From positions 1,364,001 through 1,428,000 of the forward strand of contig CM065888.1 in assembly GCA_033439255.1 (NCBI GenBank): a DNA stretch of 64,000 nt, written 5' to 3'. The DNA comes from Hericium rajendrae (lineage: Eukaryota; Basidiomycota; Agaricomycetes; Russulales; Hericiaceae). The stretch's first letter is position 1. Every line of letters begins with the position of its first letter. The notes below the pieces were generated by a model, which did no database searches, was not told where the DNA came from, and saw only the letters and a list, made by a program, of their open reading frames with translations. The position numbers and the translations under genes were made by a program. Shown one piece after another: positions 55,066 through 64,000 of the stretch.

Positions 55066-57480
55066 TCGATATTCTTTTGTGCTGTATCACCAGAATTGTG
55101 CTATGCTGGACTGTAGCAAACAACAAATAGACAAATAGATTATCAACCCCATCTGCTGCCATTCCATCAGACATATGAAAATGCAGCTCATCAGATGTGT
55201 AGACATGCAGCCTGTCAGATGAGCTTTATGCAGCCTATTAGATATACCAACTTGTAGTCTATTAGACATACTGTCATGCAGCTTGTCTGACATGCAGCCT
55301 GTCAGATGCATGGACATGTAGCCTGTCAGACACACAGACATATAACCTGTCAGATGCACAGACATGTAGCTAGTCTGACACATGGATGTGCAGCCTGTCA
55401 GATGCATGGACATGTGAACATGCAGCCTGTCAGATGCACAGATGTGCAGCCTGTCGGACACATGGACATATGGACGTGCAGCCTGTTGGACACATGGACA
55501 TATGGACGTGCAGCCTGTTGGACACACGGATGTATGGACATGCAGCCTGTTAGATGCATGGAAGTATGGACATGCAGCCTGTCAGATGCATGGACGTGCA
55601 GCCTGTTGGATGCAACAGCCTGTCAGATGCATGGAGATATGGACATGCAGCCTATCAGATGCATGGACATGCAGCCTGTCAGACACAGCAGCCTGTCAGA
55701 TGCATGGAGGTACAGACATGCAGCCTGTCAGATGCACAGACATGCAGGCTGTCAGATGCATGGATGTGCAGGCTGTGCAGGCTGTTGGACACATGGACGT
55801 GCAGGCTGTCGGACGCACAGATGTGCAGGCTGTCGGACGCACAGATGTGCAGGCTGTCAGACGCACAGATGTGCAGGCTGTGCAGGCTGTTGGACACATG
55901 AATGTGCATGCTGTGCAGGCTGTCGGACGTATGGACGCACGGACGTTGGAGTGGCCCAAGGGCAAGAGCTAAGCCCTAGGTGATGATAGCAAGGATGCTG
56001 ACTACATACAGGAGGCAGACTCTATCTAAGTGGATGCTGACTAAGCCTCGGCATCCTCCGAACCTCTGGATGCAGGGAGCCTCCAGCTCCCTAGTCCAAC
56101 GTGCAGGCTGTCAGATGCACAGACATGCAGGCTGTCAGACGTGCAGGCTGTCAGATGCACAGACATGCAGGCTGTTGGACGTGCAGGCTGTGCAGGCTGT
56201 CGGATGCACAGACGTGCAGGCTGTTGGATGCACGGACGTGCAGGCTGTCAGACATGCAGGCTGTGCAGGCTGTTGGACGTATGGACGCACGGACGTGCAG
56301 CCTGTCGGATGCACGGATGCATGGACGTGCAGCCTGTCAGATGCACGGATGCACGGACATGCAGCCTGTCGGATGCATGGATGTGCAGCCTGTCGGATGC
56401 ACAGACGCACAGACGTGCAGCCTGTCAGACGCACAGACGTGCAGCCTGTCGGATGCACAGACGTGCAGCCTGTCGGATGCATGGACGTGCAGCCTGTCGG
56501 ATGCACGGACGCACAGACGTGCAGCCTGTCGGATGCACAGACGTGCAGCCTGTCGGACGCACAGATGTGCAGCCTGTCGGATGCACGGACGTGCAGCCTG
56601 TCGGATGCACGGACGTGCAGCCTGTCGGACGCACGGACGCACAGACGTGCAGCCTGTCAGACACATGGACGCACGGACGTGCAGCCTGTCGGATGCACAG
56701 ATGCACGGACATGCAGCCTGTCGGATGCATGAATGCACGGCCTGTCAGACATACAGAGGTACGGACATGCAGCCTGTCAAACATACTAATCAATATACTA
56801 ACATGGTCTACTAAAATTGGAAATGAAGCATATAAAGGCTCAATTTTATTTTTATATCTACTTTGTAAGGCACAGAGTCTGCTAATATAAATTGTTGACT
56901 TTGTTTGAAACTTGCAAATTGAACAGTTCATATGTATTTTTGACATTATGTAACATTTAAATTTGGAGCAAATCTGTGACATTGAGATGTGACTGATCTT
57001 TGCACTATCTGTGACATATCACAGCATGAACATATTTCAAGGTTTTTCCTTGAGAGAAACCTTATGAAAATCAAAGTACTTTATCTGAAAAAAAAAATTA
57101 TGACTCACTTGATCTAAAGTTTTTTCTTGTAAAAAGTAGTCTAAAAAGATTTGACACCATGCAAGATGTGACATAGTGCTTATGTTGTGACTAGATATGT
57201 GTCACATGCTTATGCCATCATAGTTGTGTCAAAGGAAAAAAAGTTTAACAGTTTGCATCATTTTTTTTTTCAAAATGACTCTGATAAATAAATAATCTTT
57301 CTCACAAGCCTTTTTACAAAGATGCTATTGATAATACATTAAGATTTTATTCTTGTTCAACTGTGATAAGAGTTTAACAATCTTCACATTCTTTTCTCAA
57401 AGATTGACCTTGATAAATATTTTTTCATTATCACTGTCTTTTCTTCAAAATAAAGCTTGATATTTTTTTAACTCTTATCA
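55066..57480. mobile_element. Second block: AT-rich arms around a GC-rich minisatellite
   Basis: The block begins right after the stop of the preceding gene. It has a short AT-richer left edge, the minisatellite core (55185-56785) and a long AT-rich right arm (56790-57480) with words like TGTGACATATCACA and runs of T and A. No open frame in the arms, no transposase, and no target duplication identified. The architecture recalls 32481-35172. Whether it is a mobile element is inference. Confidence 0.4.
55185..56785. repeat. 24-bp minisatellite, open in most frames
   Basis: The unit is close to GTGCAGCCTGTCGGATGCAC followed by GGAC, 24 bp, with some units extended by 8 bp (GCACAGAC-like). Two subfamilies differ by CAGCCTG versus CAGGCTG. 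Each unit has a short internal inversion (GTGCA...TGCAC). Because lengths are multiples of three in most places and stops are absent, frames of 75-250 codons appear on both strands and are artefacts. Left copies have lost most CpG (TCAGATGCATGGACA-like), while right copies at 56280-56700 keep them. A unique spacer at about 55945-56103 interrupts the CAGGCTG subarray. Confidence 0.9.
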
Positions 57481-59762
57481 TGGTTTTTTCGGGAGAGATT
57501 CTGAGTCATGCAGGCAGTGTAACAAGAACAAGAACAAGTCCTGTGCCTCACGTTCCTGCGCCGCCGGCGTGCATTTTCCGTGCCGCAGGACTGCGGTATA
57601 TCATACCAATTCCTCGAGCGCGCGGGGGATGCGTGCGCTGGAGCGATAGCCTGTATATGCGTGTGCCCCTTTTTTGTCTTGCATACGCCACGCCTCCCGG
57701 TTCCAGCGCACACGATCCCCGGCCCCTCGTTCGTGAAGAGTGGAATGGCGCGGACGAAGCGTGGATGCGGGCCGCCCCGCCGCCGCTTCATCCTCGCCTC
57801 CCGATCTCTCTACGGTGCGGATATCGCGCCCCGCCATGCGTTGCTCGCGCAGATGGCCGTGCTGGTATCGGTTCAACTTCTTGCAGTCGCATTTTCGTAC
57901 GCGCTGGCTTCCGTCTGTGCGTGTGCCATGGACGGACATGGCGCCGAGGACGGACGCCCGTCCGCCAGCCGCGCTGGATCTATTGGGCATCTCGGCGCGT
58001 AGAACCGAGCGGGTAGCTTTGGTAACTTCGCCTTACTGTCCGCGTTAATGCAGGACAAATTATACACCCGCTTGCGATCTGCGACCTCCTCTCGGCTGCA
58101 CGGACCAATACGTCGCGGGTGTGTACAGTATGTGCGAACGTGTGGAGCTGCGCCCCATACTACGGTCCCTCGACGATGTGTACATCACGACGAATGTTCA
58201 TATCCGGGTCCGCACCCGCGAAGAGAAGCAAAGCTTGTCTGGCAGGCAGCGGCTTCGGGGCTCGCGGGGGCGGGCTTCCGCTGTCTGCTACTTATCGATA
58301 CGCGCCGACCATTCACCGGTTCTGTGCTATCGCTGGAGTTCTTGTATCGACACGCCCGTGCGCGGCCGTTCCAAATTTAAAAGGCCCCGCGAGATATAGA
58401 TATGGTGCGTATGTAATGCGCATATGCCCAGAATATCAGAGCGGATCGCCCTTCGTGCAGTCTTCTTGCATTCGAGCATCCACCGGGGATTGTTGACGTG
58501 GAAGCGAAGCTTGGGTACGTACCTTACGTCGCGGAGAGGGTGGATCGTACCAATGCCTCCGCTTCTGATCTCCAGGAACTCGACCACCGCACCTCGCTTC
58601 CTGGCCTTAATCTCCCCAGCGTACCATCGTGCTCGCAACCGCAAGCAGAAGTCTACTCCTCACGATGCCGTGTCTTGCCTGGAGAGTCCATGATTTCCTA
58701 CTCAACCCGCACTCCCCATTGGCTGACGACCTCGGCCACACGCCCGCCGATGTTCTTCTCAAGGGTGCCCAAGCCCGCCCCACATGTCATCCGGACAAGC
58801 CGCATGTGCTTTTGGCTGCCCTTCTCTTCGCGATCGCCGCGCTAGGGCCGGCGACGTCATTCAGGCTCGCGGGGGCGCGGATGCTTGCTTTGGCGGATGC
58901 AGTTCTGCACTGGGATCGTGGCTCTGCTGAAGGCTTGTGCGGCCAAGTATCGATTTACTTGGCTGGTGCAGTTGAGTCTGTCGCGATGCTCTGTCTGGCG
59001 TTGGTGCGGATGTTTTCTAGATGCTGGCGTCTGGCTACTAACCCCCCCGTCATCGGCGAATGCTCGACGAGACTGCCTGGCCCTAATTCTGTACGCGAGG
59101 TAGGCACATTAGGCGGTGCACGCCGCCATCCATCTGCTGCAGCACCGAGCAGCCGGCTCCTAGGTTTGTGAGCCTCTTGTCGTCCCGCGAAGCCTGATCC
59201 ACTCCAGCGGCGCTCCGCGTCCAGGAGCATCACGGCGGGCCTGATGGTTAGCGACGCCCGAACTTCCTGTGAGTTTCTCTCCTGAGATGTTGATAAAGAG
59301 ATGTGCCGTCTTCCCCATGACCTCGGGGCGAGTAGCGTCCTTCTTGATGGCCGTGTTCTACTCCTGGCCGTCATGGCGAAGCCAGCCCTGGCGCCTCCCA
59401 GTTGCCAAAAGCGCGCCGGGAGAGCAAGCGTATGCGTACCTTTTACCATGTCGTGGAAAGAAAGAGCTCGTCGTGGCATACATGTGTACCCCCATTCAAC
59501 GGCTATAGCTTCATCCGCACCTGCGCACTTGATTTCGAGCTCGGGAAGCATGAAGTACCTTCTATGTCCGCTCTCCAAAACCAAGGACTCGTTCGAATGG
59601 TCGGCGTCGCGACTTCCAACTTCTCGTTATCTTGTAGACAGCTGCCCGATGAAAAGTGAACGCCGATCATATGTTTTCGATGCTCGACGCGCTGCAACGG
59701 AGGGTGTTACATCCCACACGGTTGCACTGGAATTACAGCACACGCCTCAAACGAGCCAGCAC
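57481..59762. other. No gene supported
   Basis: GC-rich stretch with several medium frames on both strands. The most protein-like are a minus-strand piece at 58327-58644 (VVEFLEIRSGGIGTIHPLRD, VRYVPKLRFHVNNPRWMLEC) and a plus-strand Ala/Leu-rich piece at 58790-59060. Neither has a recognisable domain, clear exon borders or a start, so no call is made. Decayed gene fragments are likely. Confidence 0.5.
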
Positions 59763-60815
59763 CTACGGGTCATTGAACTCCCACGTAATATCAATCCTCC
59801 CCGCAGTCATATTCGCCAGCGTGCCGAATGCAGCTGGTGAAAAATCGAGGTCGTTGAACTGGCAGGCCTCGCAGCGGTCCGCGACCGTCACGTTCACAGA
59901 GCTCGCGCCGGCTGCGCGGCCCGCATCAGCTAGACTGTTGGCTCGAGGCGAAGAGGAGACTCACCATGCGCCGTTATGTTCTTGCCGCAGAGCGAGTTGC
60001 TGTGTGCTGTGATCAGTGTGTACTTATAGGACGCAAGGAGGAATGGCAGACTCATTATTGTCCGTGCCCACGCTGAAATAGAGAGCAAGATCAGATTTTA
60101 GGGCCGGAAAGCTATTCGCAGGACGCACGTGAAGAGGTCGTAGAGCGAGTGCGACACCGCGGCGATCATGTCCGTGTCCGTGTTGTTCCAGCCGCACGCA
60201 CCCTTCCCTGTCGCGTAAAATGTCCCTGCGCACGCCGATGAGCGGTTTTACATGTGGACGGGCTGGAGGGGAGCATACCTTGGCCGTTCCGGGGTTGGCT
60301 GTCGATGGTGGTGCTGACTGGGGCGGCGGGATCTGTCGGGGTTGCGGAGGTGCCGTCGGGTGCGCTGGTTGTGTCGGGTTCGGGATCGAGGGGTGGAGCG
60401 AGCACGGAAGCGGGGTCGGGCGCGGGCGCGGAAGCAGGGTCAGGAGTAGGAACCGGGTCGGGAGCAGGAGTATGGGTCGCCTGCGGGAAGGGGGCGGTGG
60501 TGACGATGTCGTCGGTTTGGCTTGTTGCAGGATTCGGAGGAGCAAATGGACCCGGAAGACCTTGAGGGAAACGGCGTCGCTGTGCGCGGTGTGGCCCTTT
60601 CTCTGTAGCCGAACCACAGCCTACAGGCCTTAGGCCATCCAGATGGCTATCCCTCGGATCAAATTGCCTCTCCGTGTTTAATTTTGGTGTGGTACCACTA
60701 CCAGCGGGGAGAGGAATGTCTGCAGAGATAAGTTCCCCCTCTGGGAAACCCGTGGTGCTGCGCTTGCATAGGCCAGAATAGAAAAGAGAGATAGAAGAGC
60801 ATTGAGAGCGACCAT
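59763..60815 (-). CDS. Secreted RlpA-like double-psi beta-barrel protein
   Basis: Secreted protein of the expansin/barwin/RlpA-like group, common in basidiomycetes and thought to bind or loosen cell-wall glycans. It begins with a signal peptide, MVALNALLSLFSILAYASAA, at 60815. A Pro/Ala/Thr/Asp-rich linker follows (DPVPTPDPASAPAPDPASVL), then the barrel: after an intron at about 60223-60273 (GTATGC...GCGCAG), GTFYATGKGACGWNNTDTDM and AAVSHSLYDLFT; then CGKNITAHG after one or two more introns; then VTVADRCEACQFNDLDFSPA and FGTLANMTAGRIDITWEF, with a stop at 59763-59765. The G-AC...D-M-A...CGK...V-V-D-C--C---D-D-S--AF pattern and the Cys spacing fit the family. All introns are short. A TATA-like ATAAATA lies about 80 bases upstream. 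Exon junctions just after the signal peptide and around the CGK exon are not fully settled. Confidence 0.8.
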
Positions 60816-62163
60816 GTCAAATGGCGCGGAGATATGGTAGAATGAATGGACAACGAGGCGCAGCCTAATGTTCGATGGGGGACCGGCGCGCTATTTATGT
60901 GGACGCCAGCATCAAGCAGCCTTCAGAATGTGATACATCAGTGCGGACAGGGATGGATTACCGTTGCTATCATCGAGGGGAAGGGTAATGATGAGAGTGA
61001 TGGATGTACTTACGAATCACATTTAGATACGATTTATGCTGAGAGCAGTGTTCGATAGCCATCGGCTCTGCATGCAGGACCATCTTTGTGGAAGACATAG
61101 ATCACACGAAGGGCGGTTTCGGCCAGTATCATAAGATGTGGCTCGAGTCCCGACGCGTTCTCGCAACGAAGCACCATGCCGGCCACTGATTCGAGTCGAG
61201 TTGACTAGGAACATAAACGTATGAGTTCGGTTGGATATGGCCAGCGAGCTATCCTTGTTGCATAATCTTGCAAGGCAGTCAGAATGAGCAGACCCGGTAA
61301 ATCGATGCCCCAAAAACAAATATATGAAATCCATCGCACTGAGCACATCTGCGTTGCTAAGGGCGATCAAATATAACGCAGAGATTGTGTATCAGACCTT
61401 TCATCACACTGCAATCCACACGGATAAAGGTGCAATTAGAATTTCGGTGCACTGCTGGTACAATCAGCGATGCGTCACGATGAAGATGAACAAATTATTG
61501 AAATACCGTTCGGTCACCGGTGATGCATGCATAAAAGATTGCCACCAACAGTATTGACGGCATAAAAACTAGTCTCCAATGCACAACGGAGAGGAAGTGG
61601 TGGTTGCAGTGCACAAAAATTGAGTTGAAGGTCGAAGACCGAAGTTGGGATCTCTAAAGTCCAACAAGGCCAAACAAGGGCTCACAACGAAATCAACAGA
61701 TCCGAACAGATCTCCAAGCTTTCCTCGCACTCGGAAACCATCGTTCGAGTTCCTTCTGTGTACACCAGGACTCATATAAAGCCATAGACTTCGCCCAGCT
61801 TCAAGAGCGGGATCGAGTTCCATCATCGATGCAAGCGACCAAAGTTGGTAATATTATACAAGTAAGTGAGCGATCATCAGAAGGACGGAATACTGGTGCT
61901 AGACAAAATGCTAGAGAGGATACGACAATACATGGTCCAGTAAGTGCCTAATAGTATACATCCATGATGCATGAACAAAATCGAGACGTGCGACAGATCC
62001 ATCCAAAGCATTGCGAAATCGTGAGATCATTGCCCGCGGACAGGCCTCGAGCACAACCAGAATAAGAACATAGAATGTCCATGTGCGGCTCCGCGCACAG
62101 CTGTACGTTACAATCCATCGCGTCAAGCTTTCAATGAAGTAGATGGCCATTAGGGTAAGTGGT
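60816..62163. other. Intergenic, no gene supported
   Basis: Several frames of 60-115 codons on both strands, none with a recognisable motif or matching splice sites. No repeat noted. Confidence 0.55.
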
Positions 62164-64000
62164 TCAGAACCGCTTGAAGTTCATGGCCTTTTTCAACGAA
62201 GTCCATTTCGAGCCGGGCGCCTTCCCAGGAGCGAAGAAATCCCATCTGCCGAGGGCACTCGTCAGTGGTGTTCATGCTATCCAACGACATGCTACACACC
62301 TGATCAACAGATCTCCGTGCTCGACGATCTTGCCGCCTTTCGTGACTGGCATCCCCTTACCCCGCACCCTCGTCCCATTCGTCGCCTCCACAAGCGTTTC
62401 AGGCAGAGGCACATAGACCTCCTCTCCACCAAGACCCGAGAACGAAATCGACCCTCCATTCATCTGCAGATCATCCATACCCGACCACGGCAGCTCCACG
62501 CACATCAGCAGATCGTCGCCCACCCGTCGGTAGTACGTGTGCGGCACCTCCTTGATCTCAAACGACACGCCAGGCAATGCTTGGATGCGCGCGCCCGGCT
62601 GTGTTCCCGCGGGGATAATGATCGTAACCGTCCGCGTGGGCGACTGACTCCGCCCGTCCGTGCGCGAGGGCTGTCTGATGCGGAAGCGCTGCGACGTGCC
62701 GTGGTAGAGGTCTTCCAGCGTCAACTCCAGCGGGAACACCCAGTCCTTGGACTCTGACCGGTGGCCCTCAGATCGAGAACGGTGTGTCTCGCGGGGAGGT
62801 ATTGGGTGGAGTGGCTTGCCCAGAGGGACGTCGTGCCGGTCGATCTCGACGTAATCCGAGAAGTCTTCTGGATCCTGGCCTTTGGAATAGTCGCGAGTCA
62901 TGCGTGGTGCGTGTGCGGATTTACTATGCAAGAGGTCAGTCGTGCTTATTATGCGAGTGTCTTTGACTCACTGATGGTGGTCGCGACCTCGTGCATGACC
63001 GGGGTCAGACCGCGCGTAGGACGTTTTGGAGTGTGATGAAGAATGGGAGCAGGACGGCGTTGTTGGAGGAGGTGGCGCTTTCGGGACACTGGTATCTGAG
63101 TGGCGACGCGGTGCTGAGTGTCGCGTATGCTTCGTCTTTTCGTGCGAAGACGAAGCGTGCGTTCTGGGGTCATCGGCGAACGTCGCATGCTTCGGGCCAG
63201 GAGACTTTCTCGGAGGAGACTCATCCGGCATGGTAGCAAACCTCGCGCCCGGAGATTTCTTCGACGAATACTCATCGGGCATGGCAGCATATCGAGGACC
63301 GGGAGATTTCCTTGTCGAGTGCTCGTCAGGCATCGCAGCGTGCCGTGGACTTGGAGATTTCTTGGGCAGGTGCTCATCCGACATGGCAGCGTATCGCGGA
63401 CCTGGCGACTTCTTCGGAATGTGCTCTTCCGGCATCGTCGCATATCTGGCCCCAGGCGACTTCTTCGGGAACGACTCATCGGGCATCGTCGCGTAGCGTG
63501 TCCCGGGCGATTTTGGCGGCGGGCGCTCATGCTCGTCAGGCGCCTTCTCGTGACGCCGCGGCGGTGATTCGTCTGGCATCCTGCGATGGTTTTGAGATGG
63601 CGTCTGCTTTGACGAAGGCTCCTCCGACATCGGAGTATGTCGTGGGCCGGGCGACTTCTTTCCATGGTGGCGGTCGGGCGCAGCCAGTTCGGGCGTCGTC
63701 AACGCCCGGTACGCATCATGAATCTGCATTCGTGACGCAAAGTCGACATGTGGGCAAAGTCACAAGCGCGGACTGTACGCACCTCAATGAATCTCTGCGT
63801 CGCCCTGTCCTTATCGTGCAAATGCCGATCTGGATGCCATTTCAAGGCCTGCAGTCCGATGAGCATTCGACGTGGTGAAGCAGACTTGGCAGTACGCACC
63901 ATTTTCTTATACGCGATTTTGATTTCCTCGTCGGACGCATCGTGCCTCACGCCGAGCGTCGAGTAGGCGTCGTTTTTGGTGGTGGTAAATACAGGGACGG
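62164..64000 (-). CDS. Type II DnaJ/Hsp40 co-chaperone with repeat linker, 5' end beyond the window
   Basis: J-proteins stimulate Hsp70 ATPase and hand over clients. On the minus strand the J-domain starts at the window edge (AYSTLGVRHDASDEEIKIAY), is split by two short introns (GTGCGT...CTGCAG and GTGCGT...ATGCAG) and contains the key HPD in LKWHPDRHLHDKD, then IHDAYRALTTPEL. A 170-residue Ser/Pro/Lys/His-rich linker follows, with seven 17-residue repeats. After another intron comes the substrate-binding C-terminal domain: DWVFPLELTLEDLYHGTSQR, TVTIIIPAGTQPGARIQALP, DDLLMCVELPWSG, GGEEVYVPLPETLVEATNGT and RVRGKGMPVTKGG. A last intron (GTGTGT...CGGCAG) leads to WDFFAPGKAPG and a TGA at 62164-62166. 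There is no zinc-finger region, so it is type II (Sis1/DNAJB-like). The initiator Met lies past base 64000. Confidence 0.88.
63163..63513 (-). repeat. 17-residue (51-bp) tandem repeats in the J-protein linker
   Basis: Seven adjacent copies of a KSPGxRxAxMPDExxxK-type unit, with the last shortened, plus a degenerate copy at about 63610-63657. Variation sits at fixed positions (T/A/P after KSPG; Y/H/F after R). Each unit places Ser-Pro next to basic residues, so serial phosphorylation is possible. Confidence 0.9.

Noticed and set aside
55185-56785. Possible CRISPR-like array
   Set aside because: The units are contiguous 24-bp repeats without unique spacers, and the genome is eukaryotic.
55087-56982. 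Frames of 75-250 codons on both strands
   Set aside because: They are products of the 24-bp minisatellite, readable in several frames on both strands; not genes.
58629-59171. 180-codon plus-strand Ala/Leu-rich frame
   Set aside because: No recognisable domain, overlaps a comparable minus-strand frame, and lacks convincing splice or start signals.
61023-61826. Several frames of 77-115 codons on both strands
   Set aside because: No family motif, no mutual frame continuity and no splice support.

Overview
The window looks like nuclear DNA of a mushroom-forming basidiomycete (Agaricomycetes). Its genes are split by many very short GT-AG introns (about 43-60 nt). It carries a Tnp2-type CACTA transposase of the kind common in that class, two large Ty3/gypsy-like LTR retroelements, and typical fungal genes (SUN-domain protein, SNF2/RING helicase, secreted RlpA-like protein, J-domain protein). 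This assignment rests on protein patterns and intron style only; no database was searched.

Layout. 1-3803 (minus): CACTA Tnp2 transposase, running off the left edge. 4764-21290 (minus): LTR element E1, 16.5 kb, with 2.85-kb LTRs that are almost identical, so a very recent insertion. Its LTR holds a 274-codon open frame, and a further 687-codon non-retroviral frame lies between the gag-protease and pol regions. E1 abuts a decayed relic of a Sly1-like (Sec1/Munc18 family) gene at 21300-22340. 22758-28718: a small hypothetical gene, a well-preserved SNF2/RING helicase gene (minus) and a SUN-domain gene (minus). 30594-31631 (minus) and 31849 onward (plus): two divergent uncharacterised genes.

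The plus-strand gene at 31849-48462 (coiled-coil-like, membrane segments at its C-terminus) is split twice. One interruption is a 2.7-kb block of AT-rich arms around a GC-rich core (32481-35172). The other is a second LTR element, E2 (35825-47980, 12.2 kb), that looks whole. E2 carries, between pol and its 3' LTR, an antisense cassette of two intron-containing genes with a TATA box. This is the most unusual object in the window.

49612-55065 (plus): a long multi-exon, low-complexity, possibly transposon-associated gene. 55066-57480: a second AT-rich block with a GC-rich 24-bp minisatellite core. 59763-60815 (minus): secreted RlpA-like protein. 62164 to the right edge (minus): type II J-protein with a 17-residue tandem repeat linker. 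The remaining stretches (22427-22757, 23299-24085, 26572-27359, 28785-30593, 48463-49611, 57481-59762, 60816-62163) hold nothing, or only weak fragments, that can be supported.

The host genes do not form an obvious pathway. The common thread is repeated insertion into a gene-bearing region, with cargo genes carried by the retroelements.
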